42,333 bases of DNA, taken from Flavobacteriia bacterium. GTDB taxonomy: Bacteria; Bacteroidota; Bacteroidia; Flavobacteriales; Flavobacteriaceae. This document shows, piece after piece, positions 23,106 through 29,667 of this stretch; position 1 is the stretch's first letter, and each line of letters begins with the position of its first letter. The stretch lies in the NCBI GenBank assembly GCA_013298525.1, contig JAAFHW010000017.1, positions 1 to 42,333 on the forward strand, in the 5' to 3' direction. A model generated the notes under the pieces. It searched no databases. It was not told the origin of the DNA and saw nothing but the letters and a program-made list of their open reading frames with translations. Position numbers and translations under genes: made by a program.

Positions 23106-24029
23106 TTATATTTCTTTTAGTAATCGCATCACATCTTCTGTTTTAAAAAGTTGTGTTCCTTCATTCATTGTGGCGGCTGTTCCGCAACAAACGCCTATTT
23201 GGATTACTTCTTTTAGGGATTTGTTTAGTGATAATGCCCAAACCATTCCGCCAACCATGCTATCGCCTGCTCCAACCGTGCTTTTCTTTTCTACTTTTGG
23301 TGCTTTTACTAAATGGGTTTCGTCTTTGGTGACTAAGATTGCGCCTTCTGCTCCAAGTGAAACTACTACAATTTCGGCGCTTTTATCTTCAATTAGCTTT
23401 TTTGCTGCTTTTTCTACTTCTATTAATTCCAATCGTTCTACACCAATTAATTTTGCTAATTCGCCAATGTTAGGTTTGATTAAATAAACGCCAGTTTCTA
23501 ATACCTTTTGCAATGCTTCACCTGAAGTATCAACGATAACTTTTATGTTTGATTCCTTTGCTATTTCAGCTATTCTTTGATAGAAATTAGTTGCTAATCC
23601 TTCGTTCAAACTTCCGCTGATGACTAAATAATCGGTTTTTAACTCTTTTATGGTTTGTAGAATTCTATCTTTTTCATCATCATAAAACTCATTGCCTGGA
23701 AATCCGAATCGGTATTGTGCTTTGCTTGTATTTTCGAATGCAATGAAATTTTCTCTGGTCCAATTTTTGGTTTTGATAACACAACTTTCTAGATTTTCTT
23801 TCACAATTAACTCTTCCAACATTTCTCCAGAAGAACCACCAGAAGTAAAAATACAAGTTGATTTTCCTCCCAATTTTGCAATCGCTTTCGACACATTTAT
23901 TCCGCCACCGCCAGCATCATAGCGTGGTTTTTCGCAACGCATTTTTTGTTCAGCAATCAATCCTGTAAAATGAGTGGATTTATCTAATGATGGATTTATG
24001 GTAAGTGTTACAATTTGATAATTTTTCAT
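23106..24029 (-). CDS. pfkB: PfkB-type 6-phosphofructokinase (ribokinase family)
   Basis: A 307-residue sugar kinase. The N-terminus MKNYQIVTLTINPSLDKSTH and the glycine-rich motif YDAGGGGINVSKAIAKLGG closely follow E. coli PfkB. The catalytic and anion-hole motif VGAGDSMVGGMVWAL is near residue 250, and the substrate-side NWTRENFIAFENTSKAQYRF and VVISGSLNEGL fit 6-phosphofructokinase II better than 1-phosphofructokinase, though tagatose-6-phosphate or fructose-1-phosphate use cannot be excluded. The start at 24029 is chosen because the family begins here; the in-frame upstream sequence is not conserved and runs into thiL on the other strand. It would feed glycolysis in the cytoplasm. Confidence 0.88.
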   Translation of the reverse strand: MKNYQIVTLTINPSLDKSTHFTGLIAEQKMRCEKPRYDAGGGGINVSKAIAKLGGKSTCIFTSGGSSGEMLEELIVKENLESCVIKTKNWTRENFIAFENTSKAQYRFGFPGNEFYDDEKDRILQTIKELKTDYLVISGSLNEGLATNFYQRIAEIAKESNIKVIVDTSGEALQKVLETGVYLIKPNIGELAKLIGVERLELIEVEKAAKKLIEDKSAEIVVVSLGAEGAILVTKDETHLVKAPKVEKKSTVGAGDSMVGGMVWALSLNKSLKEVIQIGVCCGTAATMNEGTQLFKTEDVMRLLKEI

Positions 24030-24091
24030 AAAAAGAGATTTATTACTATAAAGATGCGAAAAATCTGTGAATCTGTGGCAAAAAAACTTTG

Positions 24092-24099
24092 TACCTTTG
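24092..24099 (+). promoter_or_regulatory. -7 element for thiL, placed for a leaderless transcript
   Basis: TACCTTTG matches TAnnTTTG and the thiL ATG starts 5 bases after it ends. No TTG at the usual -33 distance. Confidence 0.65.
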
Positions 24100-24103
24100 C
24101 AAA

Positions 24104-25150
24104 ATGATAGAAGATAAAAATCCGCAACGAACATCACTTTCGCAATTGGGCGAATTTGGATTGATAGACCATTTGACAAAAAATTTTGATGTAAAAAACA
24201 CCTCAACTATAAAAAGTATTGGAGACGATGCTGCTGTTTTAGATTTTAAAGATAAAAAAGTAGTCGTTTCAACTGATTTATTAATTGAAGGCGTACATTT
24301 TGATTTGGCTTACATGCCTTTGCGACATTTGGGTTACAAAGCTGTTGTTGTGAATGTTTCTGATATTTGTGCGATGAATGCGAAAGCGACTCAAATTACA
24401 GTTTCGGTTGCAGTTTCCAATCGTTTTCCGTTGGAAGCTTTGGAAGAATTGTTTGATGGAATTACATTAGCTTCTAAATTTTACAATGTTGATGTTATTG
24501 GTGGCGACACCACTTCGTCACAGAAAGGTTTGATTATCTCAATCACAGCAATTGGTGAAGCAAATGAAGATGAAATTGTATACAGAAGTGGAGCGAAAGA
24601 AGGCGATTTGTTAGTAGTTTCTGGCGATTTGGGTTCTGCTTATATGGGATTGCAAGTATTGGAACGTGAGAAACAAGTGTTTCAAGTAAATCCAAACAAT
24701 CAACCCGATTTGGATGCTTATACTTATTTGATAGAAAGACAATTACGTCCAGAAGCGCGACACGACATTAAAGAATTATTATCAAAATTGGAAGTAAAAC
24801 CAACTTCGATGATTGATATTTCGGATGGTTTATCGTCTGAGATTATTCATATTTGTAAGCAAAGTAAAGTTGGATGTAATTTATATGAAGAGAAAATTCC
24901 GGTTGATCCGCAGTTTATTAATGTGTGCGAAGAATTCAATATTGATTCAACTACAGTTGCAATAAATGGTGGAGAAGATTATGAATTATTGTTTACTATC
25001 GCAATGGAAGATTTTGACAAAATAAAAGCCAATCCAAACTTCACCGTAATAGGACATATGGTTGGCGAAAGCGAAGGAACTCATTTAATAACTAGAGCCA
25101 ATACTAAAATTCCGCTGAAAGCTCGTGGTTGGAATGCTTTGGAAGAATAG
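24104..25150 (+). CDS. thiL: Thiamine-monophosphate kinase
   Basis: A 348-residue kinase that phosphorylates thiamine monophosphate to the active cofactor. It carries the PurM/AIRS-like ATP-binding fold: SQLGEFGLIDHL at the start, IGDDAAVLDF, TDLLIEGVHFD and VVNVSDICAMNAKATQITVS in the N-terminal half, then MIDISDGLSSEIIHICKQS and AINGGEDYELLFTI in the C-terminal half. All these are family signatures. The ATG at 24104 is preferred over an in-frame TTG 15 bases earlier because that codon overlaps the -7 promoter element. The transcript is predicted to start at the ATG. There is no TPP riboswitch in front of it. Confidence 0.95.
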   Translation: MIEDKNPQRTSLSQLGEFGLIDHLTKNFDVKNTSTIKSIGDDAAVLDFKDKKVVVSTDLLIEGVHFDLAYMPLRHLGYKAVVVNVSDICAMNAKATQITVSVAVSNRFPLEALEELFDGITLASKFYNVDVIGGDTTSSQKGLIISITAIGEANEDEIVYRSGAKEGDLLVVSGDLGSAYMGLQVLEREKQVFQVNPNNQPDLDAYTYLIERQLRPEARHDIKELLSKLEVKPTSMIDISDGLSSEIIHICKQSKVGCNLYEEKIPVDPQFINVCEEFNIDSTTVAINGGEDYELLFTIAMEDFDKIKANPNFTVIGHMVGESEGTHLITRANTKIPLKARGWNALEE

Positions 25151-25158
25151 ATATTAAA

Positions 25159-25189
25159 AAAAGCGATACTTTTAATTAGTATCGCTTTT
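25159..25189. terminator. Bidirectional terminator between thiL and the response regulator
   Basis: AAAAGCGATACT (25159-25170) pairs perfectly with AGTATCGCTTTT (25178-25189) around a 7-base loop, with A-rich and T-rich flanks. Confidence 0.88.
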
Positions 25190-25193
25190 GTTT

Positions 25194-25862
25194 TTATAAT
25201 AACATGCCTCGGTCTTTGGCAACTGCAGCTAATTCGGAATCTTTACACCCTTTAATTCCAAGTAACTCTTTCATGTTTTCTTTTCTAGTTTTCACAGAAC
25301 TCGATGAAATTGTTATGTAAAGAGGAATATCGTCATATTTTACTCCTTTATTCAAGTAGTGTAAGATTTGTTTGTCTATAACATCAACATACACTTTTTC
25401 TTTTTGCTGATTATTCAAAAATTTAATAACCGAATCACTATAATATTTTTCTCCTTTAAGAATTGTTTGTAGTGCCAATATCATACTTTCAAAACCCAAA
25501 TCGTTTTTTATAACTAAACCAAGAGGATTTATTTCATCAATAATGGATTGCACCTTTAGACTTTCTGAATGCATTGTTAAGAGAGCAATTTTACATTCGG
25601 GCATTTCACTAATTAACAACTTCGCAATGTCTTCACCTGTGTTGATGTTTTTTTCTTCGTAGGTAGGCATACTAACATCAAGAAAGGCTAAATCATATTT
25701 TGCTGCTGGATTAATTACAGCTTCATATCCTGTTTTACAATCAATTGCTTCATAGAATGTGAATTCTATGTTTTTGTCAGGAAATAATTTGATCACATTT
25801 TTATATCCTTGAATAATAAAAGGATGATCGTCAACGATTAATACATTAATGTTTTGGGGCAT
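25194..25862 (-). CDS. Response regulator, receiver plus divergent LuxR/NarL-like C-terminus
   Basis: A 222-residue two-component regulator. The receiver (about 5-130) has the acidic pair Asp11-Asp12 in VLIVDDHPF, the phosphoacceptor Asp62 in AFLDVSMP, the Thr of ALLTMHSE and the Lys in LVIKND, so phosphorylation is expected. The C-terminal 60-70 residues look like a helix-turn-helix of the NarL class but are divergent: ITISSSSVKTRKENMKELLG stands where LuxR proteins have the recognition helix, and the sequence has an unusual tail. DNA binding is probable but not certain. It starts 2 bases after the stop of the sensor kinase, so the pair is one operon and a cognate two-component system. Targets are unknown. 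Confidence 0.9.
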   Translation of the reverse strand: MPQNINVLIVDDHPFIIQGYKNVIKLFPDKNIEFTFYEAIDCKTGYEAVINPAAKYDLAFLDVSMPTYEEKNINTGEDIAKLLISEMPECKIALLTMHSESLKVQSIIDEINPLGLVIKNDLGFESMILALQTILKGEKYYSDSVIKFLNNQQKEKVYVDVIDKQILHYLNKGVKYDDIPLYITISSSSVKTRKENMKELLGIKGCKDSELAAVAKDRGMLL

Positions 25863-25864
25863 TG

Positions 25865-27907
25865 TTATACTTTTATAGTTTTATGTTCAAGTGGAACTAC
25901 AACTAATACTTGAGTTCCTTTATCTTTTTCAGATTTTATTTCAATGGTTCCGTCACTTTCGTGGGTTCTGTCAACCATATTTTTCATTCCAATTCCTTTA
26001 CTTTTCTTTTTAACATCATAGCCTTCGCCATCGTCTACAATATTAAGAATTAAATTCCCTTTTTTATCTTTTTTAAACTCAACTTTTATAAAATTTGCAT
26101 TGGCATACTTGTTTATGTTTTGCAAACTCTCTTGAAGAATACGATACAAGTTAATTTTTGTAGTATTTGAAAGCAAGTCCCAATCTATATTTTCACCAAT
26201 AATCGTTGTTAATTTAGCAGAATTTATTTTAGTTTGTTCCTCAAGCAATCCATTAACAATAGCTACAAAGTTATTAATTAAAACAAATTTTTCCCTACTT
26301 AATTCATGAGAAATTTCACGAAGATCTTGCTCTATAGTTTTTAATTCTTCTAAATACCTTAGTCTTTCTTCAACAGCTTCTTCATCGGTTCTTTTATTTA
26401 AGCCATCAAGATTCAGACGCAAACCAAACATTCTACCAAGAACTCCGTCGTGAAGTTCTTTTGCAATTCTATTTTTTTCAAAGACTTTGCCTTCGTCAAG
26501 TTTATTTTGTTGTGATATGATTAATTTGTATAATTCTTCATTAGCGCGTTGCTGTGCTTGTGTAAGAACAAGCTCTCTACGTCTTGCCCTTTGTGCTCTC
26601 ATAAAAAATAGAATCCCAACGAAAGCCATAGTTCCCATAAAGTAGTTAAGAATATCTCTGTTTTGCTCAACAAGATCATCTTTTTGTTTTATGATTTCAT
26701 CAGTTTCAAGTTGCAAACGAGCGAAACGGTCTTTAGAATTTCGTTCCACAATTTGAAGACTATCACTAATTCTAATATAATCTTCTGAATATTTTAATGC
26801 ATTTTTATCATCAACATTTGAAGCTTGTTTTAACGCCAAAACAATATTTACAGGAATTTTCGATTCACGCGCAACTCTTAATGCTTCATTTGAGTATTTT
26901 ATAGCAGAATTTATATCATTTACTTTTTGATAATATTCTGATAAGTGAATGTAGCTTCCTACAATTATAGTATAATTATCTAACTTTTTTCTAACATTTA
27001 ATGCTTCAACAAATAATCCTGGTAAATCTTTATAATTATTAATTTGCATTCTACAATAAGCAAGATTGTCTTTTAAACTTGAATACAATTCAGGATCATC
27101 ATCTAAAATTTTATTATCTTTTAAAGCTAATTCAAAATTACTAATTGCATCATTATACTTTTTTTGTTTTAAAAATAAATACCCTAAGTTATTATAACAT
27201 ACCGCTTCTTGATGTTCTTCGCTTTGTAATTTAAAATCTCTAACAGTCTCTAATGCCTTATTATGATAAAAAATTGCTTTATCATATTCTTTTAGTTCAT
27301 TATAAACCAAACCAAGTTGATTCAAGGTTCCATAAAGTTTGTCCTTTTCGTTGGAATTCTTTAAAATTGAATATGCTTTGAACAAAGAAAGCTCTGCGCC
27401 AATATAATCACTAACTAAATATTGAACAATCCCTTTGTTATAAAGAATATTAGCTAGATTTAATTCATCATTTTGTTTAAAATAAATTTTTTCGGCTTTT
27501 AGATAGTAGATAAAAGAACTATCAAAGACTTCCACCTTTTTTAAATAATTTGCTTTAAACCTATAAACTTTAACAATATTTGTCGAATCTTTTGTTTCTA
27601 TCGATTCACGTAAAAGTAAATTAGAGGCAATATTAAATTTTTTCCATTCCTTGTTTATATAATATCTGTAAGTGATACTAAAAAGAGTGTCTCTTTTATT
27701 TGAAGTGTTTTTTATAGTTGGAACTAATTTGAATGCTTTATCAATAATAATCAATTTCTCTTTATCTGAAATTCCTTTACTGTTAGCAAGTTTCATATAA
27801 TAACTTAAACTATCAGTTGCTGATTTTTCAGAAATAATTTTTTCCTTTTTCTTTGAGCAGGAAAATAAGATGATTGATAAAAATAAAAATAATAGTTTTT
27901 TGTTCAA
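25865..27907 (-). CDS. TPR-containing sensor histidine kinase (HisKA_3 type) with a lipobox-like N-terminus
   Basis: A 680-residue sensor. The N-terminus MNKKLLFLFLSIILFSC looks like a lipoprotein signal with Cys17. A helical tetratricopeptide-repeat region (about 60-400) includes LNQLGLVYNELKEYDKAIFY and CYNNLGYLFLKQKKYNDAI. One transmembrane helix follows at about 420-437 (NYFMGTMAFVGILFFMRAQR), then a coiled-coil linker, the HisKA_3 H-box RIAKELHDGVLGRMFGLRL with the phosphorylated His near 485, and an HATPase with LQESLQNINKYANA, VDDGEGYD and KGIGMKNM. The TPRs would sense something in the periplasm. The adjacent regulator is the obvious partner. A TAATTTTG element at 27925-27932 gives it an independent start. 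Confidence 0.92.
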   Translation of the reverse strand: MNKKLLFLFLSIILFSCSKKKEKIISEKSATDSLSYYMKLANSKGISDKEKLIIIDKAFKLVPTIKNTSNKRDTLFSITYRYYINKEWKKFNIASNLLLRESIETKDSTNIVKVYRFKANYLKKVEVFDSSFIYYLKAEKIYFKQNDELNLANILYNKGIVQYLVSDYIGAELSLFKAYSILKNSNEKDKLYGTLNQLGLVYNELKEYDKAIFYHNKALETVRDFKLQSEEHQEAVCYNNLGYLFLKQKKYNDAISNFELALKDNKILDDDPELYSSLKDNLAYCRMQINNYKDLPGLFVEALNVRKKLDNYTIIVGSYIHLSEYYQKVNDINSAIKYSNEALRVARESKIPVNIVLALKQASNVDDKNALKYSEDYIRISDSLQIVERNSKDRFARLQLETDEIIKQKDDLVEQNRDILNYFMGTMAFVGILFFMRAQRARRRELVLTQAQQRANEELYKLIISQQNKLDEGKVFEKNRIAKELHDGVLGRMFGLRLNLDGLNKRTDEEAVEERLRYLEELKTIEQDLREISHELSREKFVLINNFVAIVNGLLEEQTKINSAKLTTIIGENIDWDLLSNTTKINLYRILQESLQNINKYANANFIKVEFKKDKKGNLILNIVDDGEGYDVKKKSKGIGMKNMVDRTHESDGTIEIKSEKDKGTQVLVVVPLEHKTIKV

Positions 27908-27924
27908 AATGAAATGAATTTTTT

Positions 27925-27932
27925 CAAAATTA
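27925..27932 (-). promoter_or_regulatory. -7 element for the sensor kinase operon
   Basis: Minus-strand TAATTTTG matches TAnnTTTG, 17 bases before the kinase start. TTG occurs 13 bases upstream, shorter than usual. The terminator of the repeat gene lies just upstream, so the operon is transcriptionally separate. Confidence 0.5.
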
Positions 27933-27955
27933 CGAAAGTATTTGACAAAAAAAAA

Positions 27956-27975
27956 CTACCAATAAATATTGGTAG
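27956..27975 (-). terminator. Terminator of the repeat-peptide gene
   Basis: On the minus strand CTACCAAT (27975-27968) pairs with ATTGGTAG (27963-27956) around a 4-base loop, followed by nine T residues. It stands between the repeat gene and the sensor kinase. Confidence 0.88.
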
Positions 27976-28001
27976 CTTTTAATATATTTTAATTAGTTTA
28001 A

Positions 28002-28271
28002 TTATTCACCTTGAGAACTTCTTCCTCCAATTGCAAATTCTCCTTGAGAGCTTCTTCCTCCAATTGCAAATTCTCCTTGAGAGCTTCTTCCTCCAATTGC
28101 AAATTCACCTTGAGAGCTTCTTCCTCCGATTGCAAATTCACCTTGAGAGCTTCTTCCTCCAATTGCAAATTCACCTTGAGAACTTCTTCCTCCGATTTCA
28201 GTTGGAGAAGTGAAAGATGTTAATACCATCATTAAAGAGAATAATCCGAATATTACTAATGATTTTTTCAT
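28002..28271 (-). CDS. Small secreted protein made of six 11-residue repeats (IGGRSSQGEFA)
   Basis: An 89-residue protein of unknown family. Residues 1-25 are a Sec signal peptide and short spacer (MKKSLVIFGLFSLMMVLTSF, then TSPTE). All the rest is five perfect copies of IGGRSSQGEFA plus a final IGGRSSQGE and stop. Copies differ only at synonymous sites (Ile ATC/ATT, Ser AGT/AGC, Gly GGT/GGA), so the peptide sequence is kept while DNA drifts. No Cys, Trp or lipobox; each unit carries one Arg and one Glu. It has its own terminator and a separate upstream region with three direct repeats. It could be an exported structural repeat, a precursor cut into identical peptides, or a secreted ligand for a neighbouring sensor. 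It is transcribed apart from both neighbours. Confidence 0.8.
   Translation of the reverse strand: MKKSLVIFGLFSLMMVLTSFTSPTEIGGRSSQGEFAIGGRSSQGEFAIGGRSSQGEFAIGGRSSQGEFAIGGRSSQGEFAIGGRSSQGE
28005..28196 (-). repeat. 33-bp tandem repeat array, 5.8 copies
   Basis: Six head-to-tail units (five of 33 bp and one of 27 bp before the stop) encode the identical 11-residue peptide. The unit length is a multiple of three, so gain or loss of copies keeps the frame. Such arrays change copy number easily by slippage or recombination. Confidence 0.95.
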
Positions 28272-28409
28272 GATTGTAATTTTATGTTTTTGTTAGACTT
28301 TAATTGTTATTCGCAAAGCCAGTCGTTTAAAACTTGTTTGGGGCTTTTGACGTCGTAAAACTACTACAGCATTAGGTTTCGATAAATACGTTTACACGTG
28401 TATAATGTA

Positions 28410-28458
28410 GAATGACACCATTTGATAGTGAATGACACTCAAATTTGGGTGAATGACA
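28410..28458 (-). promoter_or_regulatory. Three direct repeats, period 20-21 bp: candidate LytTR operator
   Basis: The 8-mer TGTCATTC (minus strand) occurs three times, as GAATGACA on the plus strand at 28410-28417, 28430-28437 and 28451-28458. The start-to-start distances are 20 and 21 bp, with gaps of 12-13 bp. LytTR proteins are known to bind pairs of about 9-bp direct repeats with 12-13 bp between them, and a LytTR gene lies 193 bp away. The sites lie about 140-190 bp upstream of the repeat-peptide start. Binding is inferred. Confidence 0.6.
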
Positions 28459-28464
28459 TTTTTT

Positions 28465-28490
28465 AAAACCACGTAGTTTTACGTGGTTTT
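28465..28490. terminator. Strong hairpin next to the direct repeats
   Basis: AAAACCACGTA (28465-28475) pairs perfectly with TACGTGGTTTT (28480-28490) around a GTTT loop. On the minus strand a weak T/A tail leads into the repeats. It may end transcription coming from the LytTR side, or be a stability element. Confidence 0.6.
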
Positions 28491-28609
28491 GAAAATGAAA
28501 AAAAATGTAGTTAAAATATTGATTATCAATTATTTATGATATTTTATTAAAAGCAAATATCATTTTAACGAGAAAAAGTGCTGTTGGTCTATGATTAATT
28601 TTTAATAAG

Positions 28610-28633
28610 AAACAGCAAAATGAAGTGCTGTTT
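28610..28633 (-). terminator. Terminator of the LytTR gene
   Basis: Minus strand: AAACAGCA (28633-28626) pairs with TGCTGTTT (28617-28610) around an 8-base loop. It is followed by a moderately T-rich tail and lies 18 bases past the stop codon. Confidence 0.6.
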
Positions 28634-28650
28634 TATCAAGAAATGAATAC

Positions 28651-29667
28651 TTAGATTTCTAAGTAATTTCCAGATGCTATTGAAGTTATAATTGCATCAA
28701 TGTTTTCTTTATAAGATTTAGAAAACGGAAGTTTTGTAGTTGTATTTTTAATGTGGCAAACAGCATTTCCAGTGTGAATTCTAGAAACATAATCAATATT
28801 AAGTATATAACTATTGTGAATTCTAACGAAAGGATAACTAAGAACGCCTTCAAAATGCTTAAGTGTTTTAAAAGCAGTAATCATTTCTCCTGTATTTAAA
28901 TGAATGTCAGTAGAGTTGTTGTCTGCTTGTAGATAACAAATGTCTTTAGCGTCTATATAACGGTAATCACCGTAAGACTTAACACAAATAATTAAAGGTT
29001 TATCTTTTCCTCCTTTAATTTCAAACGTTGTGTTATTTTCTTTTGGTTCAGAAGCTACTTCTTCGCTTATATCAATTTTATCATCGATTAATTCAGTTTC
29101 TTCAACATCAATAATTTCTTCATTAATATCTGATTCATTAGTTTCTACAACTTCTTCTTGAACTTCAACAGTAACCAACTCAATTGGAGTGATTTCTGAC
29201 TCAACTACAGTTGATTCAACCTCAGGAACATCTGAAACAATTATAGAGGGCGCAATAACCTTACTAGATATGGTAGAAGAACTAATTGACGATTCTTTAT
29301 CTAAACGGAATATACTTTTACGAAGCTCCTTAGTTTCTATAGGATTGATTAAATAATCAAAAACACCATATTTATAAGACTGTAAACAAAGTGCATCATT
29401 TGTAGTAGTAACAATTATTTTAGGAATTACTGATAAATAGCGGTGTAATTCATTGATAAAAGCCAATGACAGATTAGATTCCTCATCTTGAGGATCAATT
29501 TCTAGAAAAATTACGTCTGGATGGTATTCTAAAACAATATCTATTCCGTCATCATAATTGTCTGCCATTGCCAAAAAGCTTAGATTTTGAAAACTTTCGG
29601 CCGTGGCTTTAGTCTTCAACCTATTTTTGGGGTTGTCATCAATAATTACGAATGTAAAATTCTTCAA
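28651..29667 (-). CDS. LytTR-domain regulator with degenerate receiver and long acidic linker
   Basis: A 338-residue transcription regulator in three parts. A receiver-like domain (about 1-120) keeps the acidic pair Asp10-Asp11 and the Thr in VTTTND, but has Glu56 (VIFLEIDP) where the phosphoacceptor Asp belongs and Asn108 (YLINPI) where the conserved Lys belongs. A roughly 100-residue linker follows, very rich in Glu, Val, Ser and Ile and almost without positive charge. The LytTR DNA-binding domain (about 230-330) contains DICYLQADNNSTDIHLN and YPFVRIHNSYILNIDYVSRI. It is probably phosphorylation-independent. It faces the same way as the repeat-peptide gene, and a candidate site lies between them. 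No kinase gene is directly attached. Confidence 0.9.
   Translation of the reverse strand: MKNFTFVIIDDNPKNRLKTKATAESFQNLSFLAMADNYDDGIDIVLEYHPDVIFLEIDPQDEESNLSLAFINELHRYLSVIPKIIVTTTNDALCLQSYKYGVFDYLINPIETKELRKSIFRLDKESSISSSTISSKVIAPSIIVSDVPEVESTVVESEITPIELVTVEVQEEVVETNESDINEEIIDVEETELIDDKIDISEEVASEPKENNTTFEIKGGKDKPLIICVKSYGDYRYIDAKDICYLQADNNSTDIHLNTGEMITAFKTLKHFEGVLSYPFVRIHNSYILNIDYVSRIHTGNAVCHIKNTTTKLPFSKSYKENIDAIITSIASGNYLEI

Larger units (their letters stand above)
28272..28650. promoter_or_regulatory. 379-bp regulatory region between repeat-peptide gene and LytTR gene
   Basis: No gene is seen. From low to high coordinates it holds a probable leader and a weak -7-like TAGTTTTA (28363-28356, minus strand) for the repeat gene. 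Next is the 11-mer AGCATTAGGTT (28368-28378), also found upstream of the LytTR gene. The perfect 10-bp palindrome TACACGTGTA follows (28393-28402), then three GAATGACA direct repeats (28410-28458), a strong hairpin (28465-28490), AT-rich sequence, and the LytTR gene's terminator (28610-28633). Confidence 0.6.

Noticed and set aside
24082..24103. TPP riboswitch before thiL
   Set aside because: The gap is too short and AT-rich and has none of the conserved CUGAGA-type elements.
24030..24206. N-terminal extension of pfkB
   Set aside because: The extra residues overlap the thiL promoter and start on the other strand and are not conserved in the family.
28005..28196. 33-bp repeats as a CRISPR array
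   Set aside because: The copies are head to tail with no spacers, are in frame in a gene with signal peptide and terminator, and no cas gene is near.
28011..28223. Plus-strand reading frames across the repeat array
   Set aside because: They exist because a 33-bp unit without stops stays open in several frames; they have no plausible start context or signal peptide.
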